Shown here in pieces: positions 17,014 to 23,205 of a DNA stretch of 64,000 bases (position 1 is its first letter; each line of letters begins with the position of its first letter). The position numbers and the translations under genes were made by a program. Below the pieces are notes generated by a model. The model did not search any database. It saw only the letters and a program-made list of their open reading frames with translations, and was not told where the DNA came from. Source of the stretch: an uncultured Phocaeicola sp. (GTDB taxonomy: Bacteria; Bacteroidota; Bacteroidia; Bacteroidales; Bacteroidaceae). Location: assembly GCA_958434805.1 (NCBI GenBank), contig CAUBDX010000011.1:4152-68151 (forward strand), given 5' to 3'.

Positions 17014-17535
17014 ATGAAGAAACTACTTTTATCCATGCTCGTGCTGATGACAGCGGCAACCGCATCCGCACAATGGGCGGTGGCGGACGCGCCCAACCTT
17101 GCACAGAACGTCAAGAACTTCTCGGAACTGCAGAAACAGGTGGGCTACCTGAAGGAGCAGAAAGACCGGCTGGACGAGACACTGGACATGATGCGCAAGG
17201 TCAACTCCGTCATCTCCAGCTGTGAGACCGCCAAATCAATCATAGAGAGACAGGGAAGACTGTCAGAGAAGTGCATAGACCTGGTGACGAACAAAAAACT
17301 GGGCACGTCAACCCTGCAGACGCTCACATCCAGCCTTGACCTGGTCATGCTCAACAACACACGGCTCATCAGCCTGTCAAGGACCATACTTTCCACAAGC
17401 GTGAAGATGAACGACTCCGAGCGGCTGGCCGTCCTGCAGGAGATAGAGAGACAGACCATCGAGCAGGAAAGGAAGGTCTCGAAGGTATCCCGGATCATAT
17501 CCCAGTATGAAAGACTGAAAAGAGCCCTGAGATAA
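17014..17535 (+). CDS. TraI-like periplasmic conjugation protein (DUF4141 type, VirB5 position)
   Basis: The product has 173 residues with a Sec signal peptide (LLLSMLVLMTAATASAQW) and WAVADAPNLAQNVKNF, similar to the start of DUF4141/TraI proteins of Bacteroides elements. The remainder is a long coiled coil (LQKQVGYLKEQKDRLDETLD). It lies between the VirB4 ATPase and TraJ, which is the VirB5 position. It is slightly shorter than typical TraI. It ends one base before traJ. Confidence 0.7.
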   Translation: MKKLLLSMLVLMTAATASAQWAVADAPNLAQNVKNFSELQKQVGYLKEQKDRLDETLDMMRKVNSVISSCETAKSIIERQGRLSEKCIDLVTNKKLGTSTLQTLTSSLDLVMLNNTRLISLSRTILSTSVKMNDSERLAVLQEIERQTIEQERKVSKVSRIISQYERLKRALR

Positions 17536-17536
17536 T

Positions 17537-18310
17537 ATGGAAGAGGCATACAGCAATCTGAACAACGCATACCTGCAGATCAAGGGGATGATAGTGGTGG
17601 AGGGATTCTATGCCCTTGTTGCCGGATTTGTGATTACCACCTTTGTATTCAAGCTTGCGGGTATCATCAAGGAGATGGTTCACGAAGGCAAGGGATTCAA
17701 TGCAAAACAGTTTTATGAGCTGGGCAGGGAGTACATCCTCTGCATAGCCCTCATCTGCATCATGCCCGTGTTGCTGGACACGCTTGAGACCGTACTTGCA
17801 TACGCCGCGGACAGGCTGATGGAGTCGCTCGCCGCCGGAGGGGTCTACAATCCGGACAATATCTGGAAGAAGCCGATCGAGCAGCTCTTCGACGACCTGA
17901 TGAACAGTGACATCATCGACATAGCGGTCAACGGGCTGGACACGGCCTTCGACTCCCTGCTGGCGGGAGCGGTGGGCAGTTTCGGGGGAGTCGCATACGA
18001 CTACCTCATGCTGGTGTTCCTGTGCACGCGCTACCTTATCCTGATACTGCTCGAGGTCATATCGCCCCTGGCGATAGCCTGCCTGTACAACAGCGACACC
18101 CGCAGTTCCTTCTACACATGGGCCAGACAGATGGTCGGGTGCTACATGCTGTATCCGGGATTCATCATCGCCAGCGTGTTTTCTGATCTGATTGTAGTGA
18201 ACTATGTACAGCAGCGCCCCTGGTCAGTAACGCTCATGGTGATATTTTCCTTCCTGCTGAAACTGGCGATGCTCGCCACGGTGAAAGCAACGGTTAACAA
18301 ATGGTTATAG
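17537..18310 (+). CDS. traJ: TraJ inner-membrane conjugation protein (VirB6-like)
   Basis: The product has 257 residues with about six transmembrane helices, including VVEGFYALVAGFVITTFVFK, YDYLMLVFLCTRYLILILLE and VTLMVIFSFLLKLAMLATVK. The conserved TraJ features GFNAKQFYELGREYI and SPLAIACLYN are present. It probably forms the inner-membrane pore through which DNA passes. TraJ proteins are often 300 or more residues, so this is a compact version. Its stop lies within a few bases of the traK start. Confidence 0.8.
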   Translation: MEEAYSNLNNAYLQIKGMIVVEGFYALVAGFVITTFVFKLAGIIKEMVHEGKGFNAKQFYELGREYILCIALICIMPVLLDTLETVLAYAADRLMESLAAGGVYNPDNIWKKPIEQLFDDLMNSDIIDIAVNGLDTAFDSLLAGAVGSFGGVAYDYLMLVFLCTRYLILILLEVISPLAIACLYNSDTRSSFYTWARQMVGCYMLYPGFIIASVFSDLIVVNYVQQRPWSVTLMVIFSFLLKLAMLATVKATVNKWL

Positions 18311-18318
18311 CTGATATG

Positions 18319-18939
18319 ATGGACATAAAGAACATACTTAAAGATTTCTCCCGCCTGGCGGAAGCCAGAAAGAACCATACGTTCCGCACCAGGCTGGTAT
18401 TCATATTCTGCGCCGCCACAATAGCGATGGTGCTGTTTTTCAGCTACAGGGTGGTGAACAGCGCGATGGACAAGATCCTGGTCGTCAATGAAGGCGGGGA
18501 ACTGCTCCGCTTCAAGGCCATGCAGCAGGATCTGCTGTATGAATCCCTTTTAAAGAACCACTGCTACCATACGGCCTATTATCTGAACAGTTTCGACAGG
18601 CTCTCCCTGCAGGAGAACCGGGCACGCGCCCTGTTCCTGGTCAACAAGCCGGACGCGAACACCATATTCGCCAAATACCAGGCTGACAGGGGGTATGGCG
18701 ACGCCCTGGAACTCGGAGTGGTCTACAGGACGGAGTTCGAGAAGATGCTCTCGGTATCCGTCAGCGGGGAGGAGTATCACGTCACCTTCTCGTCAGTCCT
18801 GAGCATCATCAACGGAAATGATGTCAGAAAGATACGGATTCTCAGCGAGGGCACCGTCATACGTACCACGCCACGTTTTCCGGAGAACACTTCCGGATTT
18901 TTCTTCCGGACATACAACCAGCAATACGAGATGCCATGA
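18319..18939 (+). CDS. traK: TraK conjugation protein (VirB8-like)
   Basis: The product has 206 residues from ATG 18319 (in-frame ATGs at 18301 and 18316). A short cytoplasmic part (ILKDFSRLAEARKNHTFRTR) is followed by one transmembrane helix (LVFIFCAATIAMVLFFSY) and a periplasmic NTF2-like domain (LLRFKAMQQDLLYESLLKNH, YYLNSFDRLSLQENRARALF). This is the TraK/VirB8 layout. It overlaps traM by 4 bases (ATGA). Confidence 0.85.
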   Translation: MDIKNILKDFSRLAEARKNHTFRTRLVFIFCAATIAMVLFFSYRVVNSAMDKILVVNEGGELLRFKAMQQDLLYESLLKNHCYHTAYYLNSFDRLSLQENRARALFLVNKPDANTIFAKYQADRGYGDALELGVVYRTEFEKMLSVSVSGEEYHVTFSSVLSIINGNDVRKIRILSEGTVIRTTPRFPENTSGFFFRTYNQQYEMP

Positions 18940-19907
18940 CAAAAACTGAAAGGAGCAGAATAGTGGCGCTGGGGGGTATAGGAGCCGTGATCATCCTGCT
19001 GGTATGGGGGATCATCGCCACATTACCGAAAAAAGAGGACGGCAGGGAGGGAGAAGTGAGGCTGCGCTCTGAAATCAAGGACAATTTCACGCTCAAGGAC
19101 ATGCTCGGGAGTGTGGAAAAGGAAATGGAGAACCGGAGAGAAACCCCCATGCCCGGTGGAGGAAATTACGGAATGGATGAACCGGAGGACACCGTTTCCC
19201 CGGAAAGCGAGATACAGCGCATCCGGGAACTGATCAGACGCAACGAGCAGACCCTCGGAAGCGCTCCGCTTTCCGGGACGGAACAGCCCGCCCCCTCCCC
19301 CTTCAGGGAGAAGGAGGAAACGGACGGTGAGGAGGAGAAACCGGGGAAGACGGAACCGGAGGACACGGTCCCCGAAGAGACTCCCCGGAGAGGATTCAAC
19401 AGCGTGCGCCTTGTCCGGCAGGACGAGAGGAACGTCATACGGGCATTCGTACATTCCACACAGACGGTCATGGTCGGAGCGACGCTGAAGATGCAGCTGG
19501 CGGAGAACTGCCTTACGGACGACGGACAGCGCATCCGCAAGGGGACACCGGTGTTCGGGGAGGTGACCGGAATCGACGGGGAACGGGTGCTGGTCAAAAT
19601 CACCTCGGTGAATCTGGCAGGGAACATACTTCCCTTTGAAAAGGAGGTGTATTCCGAGGATGCCATGGAAGGCATATACGTTCCGGGAAATGCCAAGGCG
19701 GAAACCATCAAGGAGGCGGAAGCCGCGGGTGTCAGCGGGACGAACACAAGCATTTCCGGGGGACTTGACATGGGAAGCCAGATAGTGGCGGGCGCGGCGA
19801 ACAGCGTCATCAACGCGACCAAGTCGGCCGCAAGCAAGAATATCCGAAAGATAAAGGTGACCATCAAGACGAACTACCGGATACTGCTGAAGGATGCGAA
19901 AAAATAG
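18936..19907 (+). CDS. traM: TraM conjugation protein (VirB10-like)
   Basis: The product has 323 residues: one N-terminal transmembrane helix (IVALGGIGAVIILLVWGIIA), a long acidic and proline-rich periplasmic linker (residues about 35-155), then the conserved domain with NVIRAFVHSTQTVMVGATLK, LAENCLTDDGQRIRKGTPVF, LPFEKEVYSEDAMEGIYVPG and a TNTSISGGLDMGSQIV segment. TraM spans the envelope like VirB10 and links the inner-membrane energy source to the outer-membrane core. In many elements traN follows directly; here about 3.3 kb is inserted between them. Confidence 0.88.
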   Translation: MTKTERSRIVALGGIGAVIILLVWGIIATLPKKEDGREGEVRLRSEIKDNFTLKDMLGSVEKEMENRRETPMPGGGNYGMDEPEDTVSPESEIQRIRELIRRNEQTLGSAPLSGTEQPAPSPFREKEETDGEEEKPGKTEPEDTVPEETPRRGFNSVRLVRQDERNVIRAFVHSTQTVMVGATLKMQLAENCLTDDGQRIRKGTPVFGEVTGIDGERVLVKITSVNLAGNILPFEKEVYSEDAMEGIYVPGNAKAETIKEAEAAGVSGTNTSISGGLDMGSQIVAGAANSVINATKSAASKNIRKIKVTIKTNYRILLKDAKK

Positions 19908-19939
19908 AAATACAGATTAAATAGGAAAGGATAAGGACA

Positions 19940-20395
19940 ATGGCGAAAGTATATGTGGCAAGCAGCTGGAGCAACGAATACCAGCCACGGATCGTGGCTT
20001 TTTTAAGAGAACGGGGGCATGAGGTGTACGACTTCAGGAACCCTGAAAGAAAAACAGACTTCCGCTGGTCGCAGATCAGCGGGAACTGGGAGAAGATGGA
20101 GACAGACGAGTACCTGGACGCGCTGGAGCATCCGCTGGCAGAAGCGGGATTCAGGTCGGACTTCGATGCCATGCGGCAGGCCGACGTATGTGTGCTTGTG
20201 CTCCCCTGCGGGGCTTCAGCACATTCCGAAGCGGGATGGATGAAGGGGGCCGGAAAGAAAGTGATAGTATATCGGAACCGGCCGCAGAGACCGGAACTGA
20301 TGTACAAGCTCTTTGACGGGATATTCCCAACGGCTGCGGATGTGGCACGCTTCCTGAAGGAGTTTGATGAAATGAATAATCATGCAGTTGTATGA
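19940..20395 (+). CDS. Nucleoside 2-deoxyribosyltransferase-like protein inside the tra operon
   Basis: The product has 151 residues. The N-terminal strand MAKVYVASSWSNEYQPRIVA and the pattern SDFDAMRQADVCVLVLPCGA followed by SAHSEAGWMKGAGKKVIVY match the NDT fold (PF05014-like), including a Glu in the position of the catalytic nucleophile (HSEAG). Known relatives transfer or hydrolyse deoxyribose of nucleosides or nucleotides. Its role in a conjugation operon is unclear; nucleotide signalling or defence against incoming DNA are possibilities. Its 3' end (from 20339) recurs as non-coding copies near 21835 and 22098. Confidence 0.75.
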   Translation: MAKVYVASSWSNEYQPRIVAFLRERGHEVYDFRNPERKTDFRWSQISGNWEKMETDEYLDALEHPLAEAGFRSDFDAMRQADVCVLVLPCGASAHSEAGWMKGAGKKVIVYRNRPQRPELMYKLFDGIFPTAADVARFLKEFDEMNNHAVV

Positions 20396-20396
20396 C

Positions 20397-20582
20397 ATGG
20401 AAAAATTCTGGTACTATGCACTTTCTGCCCTTCTGGTTATCTGCCTGAATGGATATATCCTACTCCTGTTCTCAGGGAAACTGGAAAATTTCATTCTCAG
20501 TATCGGGACTTTTGTAAAGAAGGCCATGCGAAAAATTAAAAAGTATTTAAAGGGGAAAAGGCATCCGCTAATCAGGAAGTGA
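20397..20582 (+). CDS. Small single-span membrane protein, family copy 1
   Basis: The product has 61 residues from ATG 20397: MEKFWYY, one transmembrane helix (ALLVICLNGYILLLFSGKL) and a basic tail (KKAMRKIKKYLKGKRH). It starts 1 base after the deoxyribosyltransferase stop. Copies 20652, 21617 and 21892 share the build M-x-E-F/L-W..., TM helix containing CLN, then Lys/Arg-rich tail. Retention of this layout across divergent copies argues that they are translated. The function is unknown; candidates are entry exclusion or a toxin-like membrane peptide. Confidence 0.55.
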   Translation: MEKFWYYALSALLVICLNGYILLLFSGKLENFILSIGTFVKKAMRKIKKYLKGKRHPLIRK

Positions 20583-20596
20583 AGTGCCTGTAAACT

Positions 20597-20640
20597 ATTA
20601 TAAACGGACTCTGAAAGCGACAATAACGAATGATGAAAAA
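20597..20640 (+). repeat. Direct repeat, copy A (partner 21563-21607)
   Basis: A 44-base stretch here is almost identical to 21563-21607. Each copy ends at the start region of one of the small membrane-protein genes. It marks a segmental duplication of this part of the tra operon. Confidence 0.75.
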
Positions 20641-20651
20641 AAATATATGAA

Positions 20652-20834
20652 ATGAAAGAATTTTGGAACAAACCAGAAGGGTGGGAATATATTCTCCCCA
20701 TTCTTTTCGGAATCTGCTTAAACGTATTCATTATGCTCTTTTTTACAGGAAGGCTGGAAGACATCCTAATAAAATGTTTGGAATATCTAGAAGCACTTAA
20801 ATGGAAAATAAAAAGAAAAATGAAAAGACATTAG
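20652..20834 (+). CDS. Small single-span membrane protein, family copy 2
   Basis: The product has 60 residues: MKEFWNKPEGWEYILPIL, a transmembrane helix (FGICLNVFIMLFFTGRL), then EDILIKCLEYLEALKWKIKR and a basic end. It is closest to the copy at 21892 (MEELWNKLGAWGYAVPIL). It ends where the opposite-strand gene 20831-21262 ends, so the two are convergent with a 4-base overlap. Confidence 0.55.
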   Translation: MKEFWNKPEGWEYILPILFGICLNVFIMLFFTGRLEDILIKCLEYLEALKWKIKRKMKRH

Positions 20835-21262
20835 TAATAGATTTCATTTTTAGAAATCTTTTTCTCTTTGAAAGCGGCTATTGCCCCTGTGATAATGAGA
20901 AACAGATATTCTAAAAACAGTACTATGCATAATGATGCTAGCGGAGAAAAAAAATCCACCGATAAATATATAAAAATACATATCACAATGGCACAGGTTA
21001 ACAATATCATGGGAGTATAAAAACAGGCAGGATATCTGACAGGTCCCATAATGGAGAATGGAAGTCCAAGACCCAGGTATAGGGCAGAACTGCCTAATGT
21101 GAAAAAGATCTGTTCATATACGGAGAGCTCCCGAAAAAAATGGGTGAAATAACACAAAAATGGATACAACATGAAAGTACATCCCAAAAAGCAAATAAGG
21201 ATCTTGACATAAACGGAACCTATTTCAAGATCTTTCAGTAACTGGTTGTAATTTGTAGACAT
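20831..21262 (-). CDS. Four-span membrane protein on the opposite strand, duplicated copy 1
   Basis: The product has 143 residues: MSTNYNQLLKDLEIGSVYVK, then about four hydrophobic segments including ILICFLGCTFMLYPFLCYFT, FFTLGSSALYLGLGLPFSIM and LLTCAIVICIFIYLSVDFFS, and a basic tail. It has a diverged but clearly homologous partner at 22716-23153. Both stay open for their whole length and both have a TAnnTTTG box 27-31 bases upstream. Together this indicates real genes transcribed against the tra operon. No family was recognised. The leader resembles accessory inner-membrane proteins. Confidence 0.6.
   Translation of the reverse strand: MSTNYNQLLKDLEIGSVYVKILICFLGCTFMLYPFLCYFTHFFRELSVYEQIFFTLGSSALYLGLGLPFSIMGPVRYPACFYTPMILLTCAIVICIFIYLSVDFFSPLASLCIVLFLEYLFLIITGAIAAFKEKKISKNEIYY
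20839..20864 (+). terminator. Hairpin with T-tract between convergent genes
   Basis: A 7-bp stem pairs 20839-20845 with 20853-20859 and is followed by a run of T. It lies just after the plus-strand small gene and within the last codons of the minus-strand gene. It may stop transcription from the plus side. Confidence 0.4.
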
Positions 21263-21292
21263 GACGGTTGCTTTTAATTAATAACTGAATTG

Positions 21293-21300
21293 CAAAAGTA
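21293..21300 (-). promoter_or_regulatory. -7 box (TAnnTTTG type) for the minus-strand membrane gene
   Basis: On the minus strand the sequence reads TACTTTTG, matching the Bacteroides -7 consensus TAnnTTTG, 31 bases before the start of the 20831-21262 gene. I found no good -33 TTTG at the normal 19-20 base spacing, so the call is tentative. Confidence 0.4.
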
Positions 21301-21359
21301 ATAAAATCCCGGCAAACTGCTTTTATAGGCTATTTGACTGGGGATAATATTTAGTAAGA

Positions 21360-21512
21360 ATGAGACAAAACCAAGTTTACATCACAGGGATACTTCTCCT
21401 GATTCTTCTTTCAGGGAAAGCCCAGAGGATCAAGGAGCTTCCGGCAGTGCTTCTGCCGATTGGATGCGGAGAGTCCTCATGTCCATGTGACGGGACATGC
21501 CCTGATAATTAG
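21360..21512 (+). pseudogene. Truncated duplicate of the 5' end of traN
   Basis: Translation from ATG 21360 gives MRQNQVYITGILLLILLSGK followed by AQRIKELPAVLLPIG, clearly homologous to the first 36 residues of TraN at 23206 (MKPNRIYITGLFLSVFLSGK). After that the reading departs from TraN and stops at 21512. Together with the duplicated minus-strand gene it shows that a block from the small genes to the start of traN was duplicated and the first traN copy then lost. Confidence 0.8.
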
Positions 21513-21562
21513 CTACTCCGGTAAAAGACAAGGACTTGGCAAGCCTTGTGTACCTGTAAGCC

Positions 21563-21607
21563 ATTATAAACGGACTCTGAAAGTGACAATAACGAATGAT
21601 GAAAAAA
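21563..21607 (+). repeat. Direct repeat, copy B (partner 20597-20640)
   Basis: This stretch is nearly identical to 20597-20640, with one substitution and a one-base length difference in the A run. It lies just upstream of the third small membrane gene, as copy A lies upstream of the second. Confidence 0.75.
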
Positions 21608-21616
21608 ATGTATGAT

Positions 21617-21796
21617 ATGGAAGAATTCTTATCGAAAAACGGCTCTGTGACCATCTTACTTTTCTGCTTTCTTCTCACCCTTAATATTGTTTCCCACATT
21701 TTGGGCTTTTGGAAGAGTTACTATGAATATTCAAGGAAAAAAGAAGAAGGCGTCAGGAAGGGACCGGACAGATGCAAAGAAGCGTCCATGAAATAG
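21617..21796 (+). CDS. Small single-span membrane protein, family copy 3
   Basis: The product has 59 residues from ATG 21617: MEEFLSKNGSVTILLFCFLL, continuing as a transmembrane helix to NIVSHILGF, then a charged tail (KSYYEYSRKKEEGVRKGPDR). In-frame ATGs lie at 21596, 21599 and 21608; I chose the one that aligns with the starts of copies 1 and 4. It has the same layout as the other copies but a more diverged helix. Confidence 0.45.
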   Translation: MEEFLSKNGSVTILLFCFLLTLNIVSHILGFWKSYYEYSRKKEEGVRKGPDRCKEASMK

Positions 21797-21799
21797 ATT

Positions 21800-21890
21800 T
21801 GCATGATATCAGGGAGAGGAAAGCCCGGTTGACGGCGTGACACGCTTCCTGAAAGAGTTTGACAGATTGAATAACTTAAAAACTGTATGA
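21800..21890 (+). repeat. Degenerate copy of the 3' end of the deoxyribosyltransferase gene plus leader (copy 2)
   Basis: From about 21835 the sequence repeats the last part of the deoxyribosyltransferase gene (20339-20395) with scattered changes, and the small membrane gene follows at the same distance. The upstream part (21800-21826) is repeated again at 22067-22093. The duplication unit therefore is gene 3' end plus small membrane gene. Confidence 0.7.
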
Positions 21891-21891
21891 C

Positions 21892-22059
21892 ATGGAAGAA
21901 CTTTGGAACAAGCTTGGGGCTTGGGGATATGCTGTCCCTATCCTTATGTTACTCTGTTTAAATATACTCTTGTTTACTGACATCTTTGAAAAGATTATAA
22001 TAAGATGTTGGGTATATCTGGAGAATATCATAAGGAAAAGAAAAATGAAACATCCATGA
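21892..22059 (+). CDS. Small single-span membrane protein, family copy 4
   Basis: The product has 55 residues: MEELWNKLGAWGYAVPILML, continuing LCLNILLF as a transmembrane helix, then TDIFEKIIIRCWVYLENIIR and a basic end. It is most similar to the 20652 copy (shared WNK, G-WxY, VPIL/LPIL and CLN). It is preceded by the degenerate repeat described at 21800. Confidence 0.55.
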   Translation: MEELWNKLGAWGYAVPILMLLCLNILLFTDIFEKIIIRCWVYLENIIRKRKMKHP

Positions 22060-22158
22060 AATAAATTGCATGATATCAGGGAGAGGAAAGACCAGCCGTC
22101 GATGTGGCACGGTTCCTGAAAGAGTCTGATCAAATAAAGAATTAAAAAAACGATGTGA
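22060..22158 (+). repeat. Degenerate copy of the deoxyribosyltransferase 3' end plus leader (copy 3)
   Basis: Bases 22067-22093 repeat 21800-21826, and the stretch from about 22098 again resembles 20339-20395. The next small ORF begins at 22160, at the same relative distance as the other copies. The repeat period here is about 265 bases. Confidence 0.65.
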
Positions 22159-22159
22159 T

Positions 22160-22291
22160 ATGGGAATTATTTGGGAAAAAGCAGATTACCTGATCCGACT
22201 ATTATTCATCATAGTATTAGGAATTGCATGTATACTTATAGTGATAGCCCCTCTTTATGGGGCACGGAACAATCAGCCGGAATCTGGGTAG
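22160..22291 (+). CDS. Small single-span membrane protein, diverged family copy 5
   Basis: The product has 43 residues: MGIIWEKADYLIRLLFIIVL, continuing GIACILIVIA as a transmembrane helix, then PLYGARNNQPESG. It keeps the position and the Trp near the N-terminus of the other copies but has lost the basic tail. Its position in the repeat array supports it; coding status is uncertain. Confidence 0.4.
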   Translation: MGIIWEKADYLIRLLFIIVLGIACILIVIAPLYGARNNQPESG

Positions 22292-22378
22292 GAAGGCGGA
22301 ACCGGAGGACTGCCTGAAGAGGACAAGGGAAAAATGAGAAAGAAAAAGAATGAAAATGAAAATAAAAACTAAAGCAAA

Positions 22379-22612
22379 ATGGAAAACCTGTTGAGCCATG
22401 CCGGCATTTTCTTCACAATGGCTGCCGTACTGACATTTGAGGCAATCCTTCTCCGTCTGGCTTCAGAACCGGAAGGCGGGCGGGAAGTGAAGGCACGGAA
22501 AGGGGAAAGCCACCTGGGGGCATTCATACGTGAGAACTGGTACTGGCTGCTGTTGCTGTTTTGTGCGCTAGGAGCGCTTTGCTGTGCAATACTGAGATCC
22601 TGCATGATATGA
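22379..22612 (+). CDS. Two-span small membrane protein
   Basis: The product has 77 residues with two hydrophobic segments (GIFFTMAAVLTFEAILLRLA and WYWLLLLFCALGALCCAILR) joined by a charged loop. It differs in sequence and composition from the copies upstream. It overlaps the next tiny ORF as ATGA. No family was recognised. Confidence 0.5.
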   Translation: MENLLSHAGIFFTMAAVLTFEAILLRLASEPEGGREVKARKGESHLGAFIRENWYWLLLLFCALGALCCAILRSCMI

Positions 22613-22710
22613 ATCAACAGGATACCTTCATTGCTTTTTGGTGGCTGACTGTGTGCTTATGGGCTTCTCCGCTTTCTTGCAAACAGTATATGAATACGCG
22701 GATTTTATAA
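22609..22710 (+). CDS. 33-residue hydrophobic ORF
   Basis: The frame reads MNQQDTFIAFWWLTVCLWAS followed by a short tail, and starts in an ATGA overlap with the preceding gene. A small membrane peptide is possible. It ends just before the convergent gene 22716-23153. There is little to prove translation. Confidence 0.25.
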   Translation: MNQQDTFIAFWWLTVCLWASPLSCKQYMNTRIL

Positions 22711-22715
22711 GGGAG

Positions 22716-23153
22716 TCAGTAATGTGCATTGTCTTTCTCTCCTTTCTTTTCCTTGAGTATGGAAATGCCACCCGCAATGAACTGCAGCAGATACATTACC
22801 GACAGAACGGTTGAGAATAGCTTGAAACGGTTGCACTCCTCATTCAGAAAAAATAAACAAATGAAAAGACTTATCATTACTGAAGAGGAAAGCATCGCCA
22901 AAGGGGTATAGAGTATCCTTGGATACTTTACCGGACTTATCGCTGAAAGAAGAATTCCGACCCCCGTATACAAAGCGGAACTGCCCGATGTGAAAAGTAC
23001 CTGTTCGTATACAGGAAGTTCCCGGAAAAAACAGGTGAAGTGAAAAAAGGTCGGGTACAGCATAAAAGTACACCCCAAGAGGCAAATAAGGATCTTGACA
23101 TAAGCGGGACCTATTTCAAGATCCTTGAGCAACTGATTGAGATTTGTATTCAT
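22716..23153 (-). CDS. Four-span membrane protein on the opposite strand, duplicated copy 2
   Basis: The product has 145 residues from the ATG at 23153 (an upstream in-frame ATG at 23159 also exists): MNTNLNQLLKDLEIGPAYVK, ILICLLGCTFMLYPTFFHFT, FRELPVYEQVLFTSGSSALY. It shares the N-terminal half closely with the copy at 20831-21262, while the C-terminal half has diverged. It is transcribed against the tra genes, and its start region lies only about 50 bases from the traN start. Confidence 0.6.
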   Translation of the reverse strand: MNTNLNQLLKDLEIGPAYVKILICLLGCTFMLYPTFFHFTCFFRELPVYEQVLFTSGSSALYTGVGILLSAISPVKYPRILYTPLAMLSSSVMISLFICLFFLNEECNRFKLFSTVLSVMYLLQFIAGGISILKEKKGEKDNAHY

Positions 23154-23179
23154 AAACAAACAACTTTAAAATTAGCATA

Positions 23180-23187
23180 CAAAGATA
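23180..23187 (-). promoter_or_regulatory. -7 box (TAnnTTTG type) for the second minus-strand membrane gene
   Basis: On the minus strand the sequence reads TATCTTTG, matching the Bacteroides -7 consensus, 27 bases upstream of the ATG at 23153. It is in nearly the same position as the box upstream of the first copy. No clear -33 element was found. Confidence 0.4.
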
Positions 23188-23205
23188 TAGAATTGAAAGA
23201 AAACC

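Noticed and set aside
20397..22710. Direct repeats read as a CRISPR array
   Set aside because: The repeats are long, irregularly spaced and part of duplicated genes; spacers and uniform 25-40 base repeats are absent.
22855..22911. Plus-strand small ORF end (KNKQMKRLIITEEESIAKGV-type reading) as a gene
   Set aside because: It is the antisense of the better supported duplicated membrane gene at 22716-23153.
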